In this document: positions 39,836 through 49,074 of the stretch, in pieces | Numbering within the stretch: position 1 is the stretch's first letter | Layout of the letters: each line of letters opens with the position of its first letter | Position numbers and translations under genes: made by a program | Assembly (NCBI GenBank): GCA_040384465.1 | Contig: JAZKJF010000003.1 | Coordinates: 248,001 to 312,000, forward strand | Direction of reading: 5' to 3' | Source: UBA5078 sp040384465 | Lineage (GTDB): Bacteria; Pseudomonadota; Gammaproteobacteria; Pseudomonadales; Pseudohongiellaceae | DNA length: 64,000 bases | Notes under the pieces: generated by a model | Databases searched by the model: none | Told to the model about the DNA's origin: nothing | The model's input: the letters and a program-made list of their open reading frames with translations, nothing else

Positions 39836-42247
39836 TCAAGAACCCAATCGGTAGCGCAGCTTCACGACAATCGTGTCCACGATTGGCTCGGACCAGGCTT
39901 CCGCCAGCAGGCTGCCGTAGTCGTCGTACATCGTGCCGGGCAGGTTGGAGCCACGGGTGTAGACCACGAACAGGTCTGACAACGGGGCAATCTCCCAGCG
40001 ATAGCGTGCTTGGAACGTCATGCGGCTGATGATGAAATCGTCGGTGACGAGATTCGGTTTGGCCACCGGACGCAGGTTACGAAGCTCGTTAGCATCGACC
40101 TGCCAGAAGCGATCTTCCTGCCCCTGCAGCCCTGTCCACTGCATGCTGAAACGCAGTTGCTGTTTCGCGCTGATGAAGTAATCCATGGTCAGACGCGGCG
40201 CCCACTGCGAACCTTCGAAGCTGGTGTAACGGCCTGCGCCTTTGTAAACCAGCAGCGCTTCACGGTCGATGTAGCTGACGTCCATGCCAAGCGAGAAGCT
40301 GTCCACCGGGCGGTAGCTGACATCCACAGAGGTCGTCACAATTTTCTTGCCCAGATCTTCCTGGTTGCCGTCGAGGTTGAACCCGAAGCTCAGCGGACGG
40401 CCAGGATCACTGCTCCAGCCCACGTTCGCTGACCAGCGCTCGGGAATACGGAACTCGCCCGAACCACGGCCCAGACGGTCGTCGATGCGCGGGTTGAAGT
40501 AACGGAATCCGGTACGCAGCGTGGTGTTGTCGAGGAAGGTGTAGTTACGGGTAAAGAACAGGCCCAGACGCGTTGGCTGACCGGAGATGTTCCACTGGTT
40601 GATCAATTGGAAGCTGCTGCTGCGTGAACGCAGACCTTCCACGTTGGACTCGTTGCGGCTGTAGGTATATTCCGCCTGCACCTGGTCGTTACGGCTGAGG
40701 AAGCCGAGGTCGTTGATATCGAGTGTCTCGTCCAGATAGGACAGTGCCACACGGTGCTGACGTCCACGCATCGGTTGATACACGATGTCCGCGAAACCGC
40801 CAGAGCCAGTCACGCCACGGGTATCACTGTGCAGGAGCTGGCCGTCGACGACCCAGCGGTTGTCCGCAGAGAAGTAGTGCATATCGACGCCATTGACGAT
40901 GGCATCATTGCTCCGATGGGCACTGCTCGTTCCCATCCAACCGATGGCACGACGACCACCGCCTGAAGTGTCTTCATACAAGAGACGGCCTACCGCGAAG
41001 TCACGGCCTTCTGCTTCCAGTTTGACGCGGGTTCCATTGGGCAGGTAACCCCGAATTTCGGAATCGTCTTCTGCGGCCATCAAGGTGCCATAGCGCCAGT
41101 TGCCGTTCTGACCAGTCAACTTCACCGCGCCGAGCAGGTCGGAGGGCTGGCTCAGATCCGTCGCCGCCACCTTGACGCCAGTGGGGACTGTGAACAGACC
41201 TGCACCGCCGATACGACGTGTGTTCAGCAGTGTGGTCGGGCCGCCGGGGCCACGGGCGCCTTGCGAGCGTGGTGACGTGTTGAACACATCCTGGCCTTCC
41301 AGGAAGAAAGAACGCTTCTCCGGGAAGAAGGTCTCGAACGCGGTCAGGTTGACGACCACATCGTCGGATTCGACGTTGCCGAAGTCCGGGTTCAATGTCG
41401 CGGAAATCTGCGTATTGGAGGACGGACGCCAGAACACCTCAGCACCGGTGCGGATCTCGGAATCGTTCTTGATGCTGTCGTGCGTCGTGGAGACGTAGGG
41501 GTAATAGGTAATCTGGGTGCGCGGCTCGATGTCCTGCAGCTCGTATTTCTGGAAAGCCGAGAGGAACTCGTTGACCGTCTCCGGCAGTGCCGGCGAAGAC
41601 CAGGTCTCGCCCGTGGAGCCAATCTGGCGCTCGGTATAGAAGCCTATGCGGCGTGACTCACCGGCCACCTGGGGCAAGGACACCATGGACCAGGGAATGA
41701 AATATTCGGCAACCCAGCCACCGTCGACCACGCTGGTCTCGGCATCCCAGGAACCGTCCCACTGCAGGTTGAGCTGACGCTCCGGCAGAATGGTGGCATC
41801 GGTCATGGAGCCGCCGAGGTTCACGCGCATCATGTAGCCGTAGAGGCCTTCGCCGGAGGGGTCCATCATGATGACGACGCCGTCGCGTTCCAGACGGGTG
41901 TCGCGCGAGGTCATGCGCGCCACCAGTGTCGCTTCGTCCTGGAAGTTCATGATGCCGACATAAATGCCGCGCTCGGTGTAGAAAATCCGCGTGTGGGTCT
42001 CCAGAGAGGCGTCGGCCAGCGTGTCGGGAATCACCACTTTCATGCCATCGACAACAGGAATGCGCTGCCAGATGCCTTCGTCGAGACGACCATCCAGACG
42101 GATATTGGCTTCGGTTTCATCAATCTTGGTCAACTGTGGAACGATGTCCTGGGCATGAGCAATGAAGGGGACGGAGGTAAAAGCAGCAGCCAGCGTGGCG
42201 GCGGCACTGGCGCGCGCCAGCAGGGACTTGCGGTTCTTCTTAAACAT
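39836..42247 (-). CDS. DUF5916 outer-membrane protein with CBM9-like N-terminal domain
   Basis: 803 residues from ATG 42247. Signal peptide (LLARASAAATLAAAFTSVPF then IAHA-QD). The N-terminal domain of about 200 residues (LDGRLDEGIWQRIPVVDGMK, RIFYTERGIYVGIMNFQD) is the carbohydrate-binding family 9-like module found with DUF5916. The rest is rich in alternating strands with terminal IVVKLRYRLGS, an outer-membrane beta-barrel. The segment FFPEKRSFFLEGQDVFNTSP is highly characteristic of DUF5916. Function is unproven; a receptor or surface-binding role is inference. Confidence 0.85.
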   Translation of the reverse strand: MFKKNRKSLLARASAAATLAAAFTSVPFIAHAQDIVPQLTKIDETEANIRLDGRLDEGIWQRIPVVDGMKVVIPDTLADASLETHTRIFYTERGIYVGIMNFQDEATLVARMTSRDTRLERDGVVIMMDPSGEGLYGYMMRVNLGGSMTDATILPERQLNLQWDGSWDAETSVVDGGWVAEYFIPWSMVSLPQVAGESRRIGFYTERQIGSTGETWSSPALPETVNEFLSAFQKYELQDIEPRTQITYYPYVSTTHDSIKNDSEIRTGAEVFWRPSSNTQISATLNPDFGNVESDDVVVNLTAFETFFPEKRSFFLEGQDVFNTSPRSQGARGPGGPTTLLNTRRIGGAGLFTVPTGVKVAATDLSQPSDLLGAVKLTGQNGNWRYGTLMAAEDDSEIRGYLPNGTRVKLEAEGRDFAVGRLLYEDTSGGGRRAIGWMGTSSAHRSNDAIVNGVDMHYFSADNRWVVDGQLLHSDTRGVTGSGGFADIVYQPMRGRQHRVALSYLDETLDINDLGFLSRNDQVQAEYTYSRNESNVEGLRSRSSSFQLINQWNISGQPTRLGLFFTRNYTFLDNTTLRTGFRYFNPRIDDRLGRGSGEFRIPERWSANVGWSSDPGRPLSFGFNLDGNQEDLGKKIVTTSVDVSYRPVDSFSLGMDVSYIDREALLVYKGAGRYTSFEGSQWAPRLTMDYFISAKQQLRFSMQWTGLQGQEDRFWQVDANELRNLRPVAKPNLVTDDFIISRMTFQARYRWEIAPLSDLFVVYTRGSNLPGTMYDDYGSLLAEAWSEPIVDTIVVKLRYRLGS

Positions 42248-42453
42248 CAGCAAACGCTCTTTTTTGTTGGATATTTGGCAGAAACAGACTGGCTGGTTGC
42301 AATAGGTGCGGGAATATACATTATTTATTTCACGGGTTCCGCATGGGATACAAATAGTTACATTGGAACCCTTTGTATCGACATGCTGTGACAACTCCTT
42401 GAGAACTTCGCCCCTACGATTAATATTTCCTTAAGTTTGGCGCGCCAGTATCC

Positions 42454-42481
42454 CCTCATTCCTGAAAAACCCTGAATGAGG
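42454..42481 (+). promoter_or_regulatory. Hairpin overlapping the ribosome site of the TlpA-like gene
   Basis: Arms CCTCATTC and GAATGAGG pair perfectly around a 12-base A-rich loop. The right arm contains the GAGG Shine-Dalgarno of the TlpA-like gene (ATG 42489), so the fold would hide the ribosome site. Whether it has a role is unknown. Confidence 0.4.
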
Positions 42482-42488
42482 ATCTCCC

Positions 42489-43007
42489 ATGTACACCGCC
42501 GTCGCTCACCCCGGACACACGCTTCGTCGCTTCACGTCACTCGCCCTTGGTGGCGCCGCGCTGGCCTTTGCCATGGGCAGCATCGCCGCTCCGGCACCCG
42601 CATTCACTCTGCCTACCACTGCTGGTGCCAGCATCAGCCTCGGCGAGCACAAGGGCAAGATTGTCTATGTCGACTTCTGGGCCTCCTGGTGCGGTCCCTG
42701 CCGTCAGTCCTTCCCCTGGATGAACGAGATGCTGGGCAAATATCAGACACAGGGCTTTGAAATCATTGCTGTCAATCTCGATGCCGCGCGTGCCGATGCA
42801 GACCACTTCCTCGAAGCCAACCCCGCCAGCTTTACTGTGGCACTCGATCCGCTGGCCACCATGCCGCCGCAGTACGGCGTCAAGGGCATGCCGACCAGTT
42901 ATCTGATCGACGGCGAAGGCGAAATCATCCTTCAGCACACCGGCTTCAACGACTCACACACAGCCGATCTTGAGGCCGCCATTCAAAAGGCGCTTGAGAC
43001 CAAATAA
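42489..43007 (+). CDS. TlpA-like exported thioredoxin-fold protein
   Basis: 172 residues. Signal peptide (RRFTSLALGGAALAFAMGSI then AAPAPA). The thioredoxin domain has the active site WASWCGPCRQ (Cys68, Cys71) and the conserved cis-Pro GMPTSYLIDGEG. Residues after the active site follow the TlpA/ResA redox group that reduces periplasmic cysteines. First gene of the cluster TlpA-DUF4266-DUF3570-ApbE-DsbD, 26 bases before the lipoprotein gene. DsbD at the end of the operon is its likely electron source. Confidence 0.9.
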   Translation: MYTAVAHPGHTLRRFTSLALGGAALAFAMGSIAAPAPAFTLPTTAGASISLGEHKGKIVYVDFWASWCGPCRQSFPWMNEMLGKYQTQGFEIIAVNLDAARADADHFLEANPASFTVALDPLATMPPQYGVKGMPTSYLIDGEGEIILQHTGFNDSHTADLEAAIQKALETK

Positions 43008-43033
43008 ACCAGATCAAATCAGGAGCACACCCC

Positions 43034-43291
43034 ATGCAACCAATCCACCTCAGCAAGCCCGGCTTGCCCCTGCTGCAGAAAGCCATCGTGCTGGCAGTGC
43101 TCGCCGCCAGCACCAGTGCCTGTTCGCTGATCCAGCCAGTACAGCCCTGGGAGAAAGGAACTCTCGCCAAGCCGGAAATGATTTTCGACGAAGACAAACT
43201 CGACTCGGCCTATGTCGAGCACACCTACAGCAGCAAAGAAGCCGCTTTCGGTGGCGCGGGCGTGGGCGGCGGCGGTTGCGGCTGCAACTGA
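43034..43291 (+). CDS. DUF4266 small lipoprotein with Cys-Gly C-terminus
   Basis: 85 residues. Lipoprotein signal AIVLAVLAASTSACSLIQPV (lipobox TSAC), then VQPWEKGTLAKPEMIFD, the conserved DUF4266 core. The C-terminus is glycine-rich and ends GAGVGGGGCGCN, two cysteines at the very end. Upstream AGGAG is nine bases from ATG 43034. Position inside an envelope redox operon, next to TlpA-like and ApbE, suggests the terminal cysteines are metal-binding or redox active; this is inference. Confidence 0.85.
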   Translation: MQPIHLSKPGLPLLQKAIVLAVLAASTSACSLIQPVQPWEKGTLAKPEMIFDEDKLDSAYVEHTYSSKEAAFGGAGVGGGGCGCN

Positions 43292-43323
43292 CCAGCAGCA
43301 AACAATCAAATGCAAAGGAATCA

Positions 43324-44541
43324 ATGATGAAAAACACTCCCGATGGCAGCCAGTTACTGCAAGCACTTTCCAAGGGCGCGCTGTTCTTGAACGCAGTGCG
43401 TCGCAGCGGTGTGGTAGCAGCTGCCGCTACATCTGCCGCTGCCGCGCTGGTGTCGCAACCGGTGTTCGCCGAAGCAGCTCCGGAAAAATCCACCATCAAT
43501 TTCAAGACACTGACCTATCGCGACTATCAACCCTCCGATGACAGGATCGATATCGACGCCGAGTCCTTTCTCTTCCAGGTGCCCATCGCGGGCCAGTGGA
43601 GCGTCACCGGCACGGCCGTGCACGATGCAATATCCGGCGCGTCACCACGCTACCACTCGTCTTCTCTCGCGCAGATCAAGGACACCCGCAAGGCTTACAC
43701 CGGCGCGGTGACCCGCTACTTCCAGCAGGGCAGCGTGACCGTGGGCACCGCTTATTCGAAGGAAAAGGATTACATCTCCCGCAACTACTCGATACAGAAT
43801 TCCTGGTCCACACCGAGTCAGAACACCACGTTCATCTTCGGACTTGGCTACACCGCGGATAAGATTATCCCGAACAGCATTTTCCTGACACAGAAGGAAG
43901 ACAAGCGTGTGGTTGACGTGGCACTTGGTGTCACGCAGGTGCTCAGTCAGACCGACATTGCGCAGGTGACTTATCACCACACCCGTGGTCGCGGTTACTA
44001 CTCAGATCAATACAAACTCTATGACGCCCGCCCGGACAGTCGCGACAGCGACTCGGTGCTGGTGCGCTGGAATCATCACTTCGTCGAGAGCGCCAACACG
44101 CTGCACTCGTCCTATCGTTACTACACCGACAGCAACGATATTGACGCGCACACGCTGGAGTTCGATTACGTGTTCAACCTGCCGAATCAGTGGAGCATCA
44201 CACCACTGCTGCGTTATTACTCGCAGTCCGCCGCCAGCTTCTACTACGACCCGGTGGCGAACGATCCGTGGGCGGACGCCGACACTTTCGGCGCACCAAT
44301 CTCCGTGGTTTACCCCTTGTATGCAGAGGGTCGCTTCGCCTCCATGGACCAGCGGCTCTCCTCGTTCGGCGCGATTACTTACGGCGCGAAGCTGACCAAG
44401 CACTTCGGTGAGAACTGGAGCGCAGACGTCAAGTTCGAGCGGTACGAACAGAAGGGTAGCTGGGCACTTGGCAATGGCAGCGATGGTCTCAAGGACTTCG
44501 GTGCCCGCAGCATCCAATTCGGGATCAGTCATTCCTTTTAG
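43324..44541 (+). CDS. DUF3570 outer-membrane protein
   Basis: 405 residues from ATG 43324 with AAGGA upstream; a longer frame overlapping the lipoprotein gene is not credible. Long N-terminal region with signal-like VVAAAATSAAAALVSQPVFA, then a beta-rich domain (KTLTYRDYQPSDDRIDIDAE, QLSSFGAITYGAKLTKHFGE) ending SIQFGISHSF with a terminal Phe, as for an outer-membrane barrel. DUF3570 proteins are regular neighbours of DUF4266 and ApbE. Function unknown. Confidence 0.85.
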   Translation: MMKNTPDGSQLLQALSKGALFLNAVRRSGVVAAAATSAAAALVSQPVFAEAAPEKSTINFKTLTYRDYQPSDDRIDIDAESFLFQVPIAGQWSVTGTAVHDAISGASPRYHSSSLAQIKDTRKAYTGAVTRYFQQGSVTVGTAYSKEKDYISRNYSIQNSWSTPSQNTTFIFGLGYTADKIIPNSIFLTQKEDKRVVDVALGVTQVLSQTDIAQVTYHHTRGRGYYSDQYKLYDARPDSRDSDSVLVRWNHHFVESANTLHSSYRYYTDSNDIDAHTLEFDYVFNLPNQWSITPLLRYYSQSAASFYYDPVANDPWADADTFGAPISVVYPLYAEGRFASMDQRLSSFGAITYGAKLTKHFGENWSADVKFERYEQKGSWALGNGSDGLKDFGARSIQFGISHSF

Positions 44542-44567
44542 TGGCAGAGAGGCCGCGAGCAGCGGAG

Positions 44568-45530
44568 ATGAAGCAGTCCATGTCAGCACCGATTTACAGA
44601 CATGAGTTCAAGGCTATGGCCAGCCACTGCGAAGTGGTGCTGGCCGGGGTCTCTGCCGAAGAGGCACAGCGACTATCGGCAATGGCCGAAGCCGAGGTGC
44701 TGCGCATCGAGCACAAATACTCCCGCTATCGCCCTGCCAGCCTGCTCTCGGTCATCAACCGCTCGTGTGAGTGGGAGCGGGCCTCGCCCGCGATTAGTGG
44801 TACTCCGACAGATTCGTCTCCCACCGCCATCCCCTGCGACGCAGAAACCCTCGACCTTCTCGACAAAGCCGAACTGCTCTACCAGCACAGCGGCGGACTG
44901 TTCGACATCACCAGCGGCGTTCTGCGCCGTGCGTGGAATTTTCAACTCAAGCAAGTACCGGAACCAGAGACTCTGCAGCCCTTGCTGCCTCTGATCAACT
45001 GGCGCGCCGTCGTGCGCCAGGGTGATACGGTCGCCCTGCCCTTGCCCGGCATGGAACTGGACTTCGGCGGCTTCGGCAAAGAGTACGCGGCAGATCGTGC
45101 GGCCGCCGTGTTGCTGGAAGGCGGCGTGCGCAGCGGCTACGTCAATCTGGCCGGTGACATGCACATCCTCGGCCCCAAACCCAATGGCGAACCCTGGTCC
45201 ATCGGCATCCGTCACCCACGCCATGCCGACCGCCTGCTGGCCAGCATTCCGGTGAGCAGCGGCGCACTGGCCACCAGTGGCGACTATGAACGTTATTTCG
45301 AGAAGGCCGGCAAACGCTATTGCCACATTCTCAACCCGCGCACGGGCTACCCCGCCAGCTATTGGCAGTCAGTCTCCGTGCTTGCCCCCAACACGCTGAT
45401 CGCTGGCAGTTTCTCCACCATCGCCATGTTGATGGAAGAGAGGGCGCTGGAGTTCTTACACACATCAGGACTGAGCTTTCTGGCCGTAGATCAGGAAGGC
45501 AGGATTCATCAGGAGTCTCAAGATGCTTAG
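44568..45530 (+). CDS. apbE: FAD:protein FMN transferase
   Basis: About 320 residues. Attaches FMN covalently to threonine or serine of target proteins using FAD. ApbE signatures: HKYSRYRPASLLSVINRS, LLYQHSGGLFDITSGVLRRA, LDFGGFGKEYAADRAAAVLL, SGYVNLAGDMHILGPKPNGE and ATSGDYERYFEKAGKRYCHI. No signal peptide is evident, unlike most ApbE lipoproteins, so it may act in the cytoplasm or the start may be mis-set. Candidate starts are GTG 44541 (overlapping the previous stop by one base), ATG 44568 and ATG 44580. It overlaps dsbD by eight bases. Confidence 0.9.
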   Translation: MKQSMSAPIYRHEFKAMASHCEVVLAGVSAEEAQRLSAMAEAEVLRIEHKYSRYRPASLLSVINRSCEWERASPAISGTPTDSSPTAIPCDAETLDLLDKAELLYQHSGGLFDITSGVLRRAWNFQLKQVPEPETLQPLLPLINWRAVVRQGDTVALPLPGMELDFGGFGKEYAADRAAAVLLEGGVRSGYVNLAGDMHILGPKPNGEPWSIGIRHPRHADRLLASIPVSSGALATSGDYERYFEKAGKRYCHILNPRTGYPASYWQSVSVLAPNTLIAGSFSTIAMLMEERALEFLHTSGLSFLAVDQEGRIHQESQDA

Positions 45531-47439
45531 ATTTTTACAGCAGTCTTTAAATCAGGCGGCGAAAACGCTCACGATCTCATTGCTTGGCCTGCTGCTGTTA
45601 AGCACGGGTGCGGTGGCTCAGGAACCACAACAGGTCCAGGAAGAATTCCTCGACCCCGAGGTCGCCTTCGTGCTGAGCGTGACGCAGGAAGCACAGCAGC
45701 TCACGCTGCATTGGTATGTCGAGCATGGCTACAAGCTCTACAAGGACAAGATCAACGTCCAGCTGCCGGGCACCGACACGTCGGTCATTGTCATGCCGCC
45801 AGCGATCTCCTTCTTCGATGAAAACTTTGGCGAGACCATGGAAGCCTACAAGGCACCCATGCAGTTGACGCTGCCGATCAGTGCGATCGACGCGCAGACG
45901 ACGCTCACCATCGGCTATCAGGGCTGTGCCGATGCGGGGCTCTGCTATCCCCCGATTACCAAGCAGTTCACGCTGCAACCCGGCTATGAAGGACTTGTGG
46001 CCGCTGCCGCGACCAGCTCGCTGTTTGGAGCGCCGACCTCGACAGCGTTGCTGGCACCGGCGGCGGTTACGGCAGCTGCGCCCGTGACCACGGCTGCAAC
46101 ACCAGCACCTGCCAGTGCTGTCGTGGATGACACCAGTGTCGCCACCCGCATGCTGCAGTCCGCCAATCTGTGGACCATCGGCGGCGGTTTCCTGCTGTTC
46201 GGCCTGCTGCTCTCCTTTACACCCTGCGTGCTGCCGATGGTACCGATTCTGTCCTCGATCATCGTCGGCATGGACAACGGTGCGCAGCGCAGCCGCTGGC
46301 ACGGCTTCAGCCTGTCGGTCGCCTACTGTCTGGGCATGGCGCTGGTCTATACCGGTATGGGCGTGGCCGCAGGCCTGCTCGGTGAGGGGCTGGCTGCGTA
46401 TCTGCAGGCGCCCTGGCTGCTGCTGACCTTTGCCACGTTGCTGGTGGTGTTCTCGCTCTCCATGTTCGACGTCTACCAGTTGCAGTTGCCACAGGCGCTG
46501 CAGGGCAAGCTCGACGGCGTGAGCGGAGGCTTTCAGGGTGGCCGCTACGCCAGCGTGTTCCTGCTGGGCGCGGTCTCCTCGTTGATCGTTGGCCCCTGCG
46601 TGGCCGCCCCGCTGGCTGGCGCACTCATCTATATCAGCCAGACCGGTGACGTGGTGCTGGGCGGCACCGCTCTGTTCTCCATGGCGATGGGCATGAGTGT
46701 TCCCCTGCTGCTGACCGGACTCTCCGCAGGCAGCCTGCTGCCGCGTGCCGGCACGTGGATGGTGCAGATCAAGGTGGTGTTCGGGATTCTGCTGCTGGGG
46801 GTCGCCATCTGGATGGTCACGCCGGTGCTGCCGGTACAGGCCATCATGCTGTTGTGGGGCGCTCTGGCGATTCTGAGCGCAATGTATCTGGGCGTCTTCG
46901 ACGGCCCCAGCACACGCAGTGATTTTACGGCGCGAATCCGCGCCACCTTCTCGGTGCTGCTGCTGATCGTCGGCCTCTCCGAGGTGATCGGCGCCGTCAG
47001 CGGCTCCGGCGACCCGCTGCGCCCGCTCGCGCTGGCAAGCTCCGGCGCGGCGCCTCGCGAGGCAGACGACGCCCCGCAATTCACGCGCATCGCCAGCCTT
47101 GCCGATCTGCAGCAGCAACTCGATGTCGCCGCCACCACCGGCACCCCGGTCATGCTCGACTTCTACGCCGACTGGTGTGTGGCATGCAAGGAGATGGAGC
47201 GCTTCACTTTCAGCAATCCCCAGGTGGCCGCCACCATGGGGAAGTTCACGCTGCTGCAGGCAGATGTGACGGCCAACAACGCGGACGACCGAGCGCTCAT
47301 GAAGGCGTTCAACCTCTACGGCCCTCCGGGGATCATTCTTTTTGACAGTAGCAGTTCCGAGGAAGCCCCTCATTCCAGAATCATCGGCTTTACCCCTGCC
47401 GATCGCTTCCTCGCTGCCATCAGCCCACTTACGCTTTGA
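45523..47439 (+). CDS. dsbD: Thiol:disulfide interchange protein DsbD
   Basis: 638 residues: signal peptide, then DsbD-alpha immunoglobulin-like domain with Cys pair QGCADAGLCYPP, central eight-helix membrane domain with Cys in LSFTPCVLPMVP and VGPCVAAPLAG, then C-terminal thioredoxin domain with Cys552-Val-Ala-Cys555 (ADWCVACKEM). It carries electrons from cytoplasmic thioredoxin to periplasmic oxidoreductases. AGGAG within apbE precedes ATG 45523. Here it likely feeds the TlpA-like protein at the start of the operon. Confidence 0.95.
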   Translation: MLRFLQQSLNQAAKTLTISLLGLLLLSTGAVAQEPQQVQEEFLDPEVAFVLSVTQEAQQLTLHWYVEHGYKLYKDKINVQLPGTDTSVIVMPPAISFFDENFGETMEAYKAPMQLTLPISAIDAQTTLTIGYQGCADAGLCYPPITKQFTLQPGYEGLVAAAATSSLFGAPTSTALLAPAAVTAAAPVTTAATPAPASAVVDDTSVATRMLQSANLWTIGGGFLLFGLLLSFTPCVLPMVPILSSIIVGMDNGAQRSRWHGFSLSVAYCLGMALVYTGMGVAAGLLGEGLAAYLQAPWLLLTFATLLVVFSLSMFDVYQLQLPQALQGKLDGVSGGFQGGRYASVFLLGAVSSLIVGPCVAAPLAGALIYISQTGDVVLGGTALFSMAMGMSVPLLLTGLSAGSLLPRAGTWMVQIKVVFGILLLGVAIWMVTPVLPVQAIMLLWGALAILSAMYLGVFDGPSTRSDFTARIRATFSVLLLIVGLSEVIGAVSGSGDPLRPLALASSGAAPREADDAPQFTRIASLADLQQQLDVAATTGTPVMLDFYADWCVACKEMERFTFSNPQVAATMGKFTLLQADVTANNADDRALMKAFNLYGPPGIILFDSSSSEEAPHSRIIGFTPADRFLAAISPLTL

Positions 47440-47451
47440 AGGAGAATTCCC

Positions 47452-48981
47452 ATGGCTTACGTAGCAACCACCGGCAACAACACCTGGGAAGTGCCCAGGT
47501 ATGGTGACCCCAGCAACGCGTTGATCGATGGTCTGGCCGGGATCGACCGGCTCAGCTTCGAGCGTCTGCCCCAAAGCCGCTTTCTGATCACGCAAAACAC
47601 AGACACCGGCTACATCCACATCGACTCGGTCAGTGGCGCCAGCAGCACCTATCACCTGCGCTTGAAGGACGTCGAGTTCGCCTTGTTCAACGGTGGGCGC
47701 GATGTGGTCGACCTGACGGCGATGTTCAAGGACGTGAAGGCGCCGACCATCAGCACTTTCAACATGCACTCATTCGCCAGCGGGGCGCCAGTGGACACCA
47801 ATCTGGTGTTCGGCCTGAGCGAGAACATCGCGCGCGGCACGACTACTGTGACGCTCAGCAAGGCCGATGGCACGCTCATCGAGACCTTCAACATGGCCAC
47901 CAGTGACAAAGTCACCATCGGCACCAAGCAGCTGACCATCAATCCGACTGCCAACCTGGCCTACGGCACCACCTACACCATCGCACTGAGCGCTGGCGCC
48001 GTGGCGGACACGGCGGGCAATGCACTGGCAGCGGTGTCCTACAATTTCAGCAGCATCGGCAACGCGGCACCCGTGGTCGGCAATGCTCAGGTTGCCGTCA
48101 CCGAAGACACTTCCGTATCCGGGACAGTCCCTGCAGCGACCGACAAGGAAGGCCAGAGCGTGACCTATGCGGTTGCCGAAGGTCCGACACATGGCACCAT
48201 CACGCTGACCGCAGACGGTAAATTCGTGTACACGCCGCACACCGATTTCTCTGGCGCCGACAAATTCACCTATACCGCTTCGGACGGTCTGGCGACTTCT
48301 GCTCCGGGTCAGGTGGTGCTCACCATCAAGCCTGTGCAGGACAGAATCACCGGCACGTCTGGCAATGATCTGCTCTCCGGCAACCTTGATGGCGATCTGT
48401 TCACCGGTGGCGCGGGCAATGACGTCATCAGTGGCGGCGAGGGTGTCGACATCGCCACATACGTCGGCACTCGGGCCAATTTCCAGATCACGCGCACCAG
48501 CAGTCAGCTGACCGTCGCCGATGGTAAGGGCACGCAGGGCAACGACACGCTGCAGAGTGTCGAGCGTCTGCAATTTGAAGATCAGTCGGTGGCCTACGAC
48601 CTCGACGGCAATGCGGGCATGGCGGCCAGACTGCTCGGCGCTATCGTCGGCAAGACTTCGGTGGTCAACAAGGAATATGTCGGCATCGCCATCGACCTGC
48701 TGGACAAGGGCATGACTGCCGATCAGATCGCGACGCTGGCGCTGAACGTGGTGCTCGGTGGCAACACCTCATCGCGCGCCGTCGTCGGGCAGATCTACAA
48801 GAATCTGGTCGGCAGCGCGCCGGATGACGCGACGCTGAATCAATTCGCCGGGATGCTCGACCGGGGCGAGATGACCGCCGGGCAGCTGGGCGTGACAGCG
48901 GCGAATCTGGATCTGAATTCGCAGAACATCGATCTGGTGGGACTGGCGCAGAACGGGCTTGGGTATCTGCTGGTTGTGTAG
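47452..48981 (+). CDS. RTX/Ig-like extracellular protein
   Basis: 509 residues without a signal peptide. After an N-terminal domain (about 1-90) come an SbsA Ig-like domain (APTISTFNMHSFASG, NLAYGTTYTIALSAGAVADT), a cadherin/VCBS-type repeat (EDTSVSGTVPAATDKEGQSV, FSGADKFTYTASDGLATSAP), one RTX calcium repeat block (GTSGNDLLSGNLDGD, FTGGAGNDVISGGEGVDIAT) and a C-terminal DUF4214-like helical part (MAARLLGAIVGKTS, GQIYKNLVGSAPDDATLNQF). This arrangement fits type I secretion. It begins 12 bases after dsbD; a role with the redox operon is unproven. Confidence 0.8.
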   Translation: MAYVATTGNNTWEVPRYGDPSNALIDGLAGIDRLSFERLPQSRFLITQNTDTGYIHIDSVSGASSTYHLRLKDVEFALFNGGRDVVDLTAMFKDVKAPTISTFNMHSFASGAPVDTNLVFGLSENIARGTTTVTLSKADGTLIETFNMATSDKVTIGTKQLTINPTANLAYGTTYTIALSAGAVADTAGNALAAVSYNFSSIGNAAPVVGNAQVAVTEDTSVSGTVPAATDKEGQSVTYAVAEGPTHGTITLTADGKFVYTPHTDFSGADKFTYTASDGLATSAPGQVVLTIKPVQDRITGTSGNDLLSGNLDGDLFTGGAGNDVISGGEGVDIATYVGTRANFQITRTSSQLTVADGKGTQGNDTLQSVERLQFEDQSVAYDLDGNAGMAARLLGAIVGKTSVVNKEYVGIAIDLLDKGMTADQIATLALNVVLGGNTSSRAVVGQIYKNLVGSAPDDATLNQFAGMLDRGEMTAGQLGVTAANLDLNSQNIDLVGLAQNGLGYLLVV

Positions 48982-49017
48982 TACTGGTGTAATTCTGGTG
49001 TGATCCTCACGAGCGTC

Positions 49018-49050
49018 GGGCGCGTATACTGAAACCGTGTATACGCGCCC
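49018..49050. promoter_or_regulatory. Strong palindrome before the photolyase gene
   Basis: Arms GGGCGCGTATAC and GTATACGCGCCC pair perfectly with a nine-base loop. No T run follows on either strand. It could be a terminator of the RTX gene on the plus strand, or a regulator site for phr. Confidence 0.55.
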
Positions 49051-49074
49051 GATTCATTTCGGCAGGAGTCAGCC

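Noticed and set aside
45598..47769. Long open frame antisense to dsbD
   Set aside because: High-G+C shadow frame without recognisable domains, opposite a well-identified gene.
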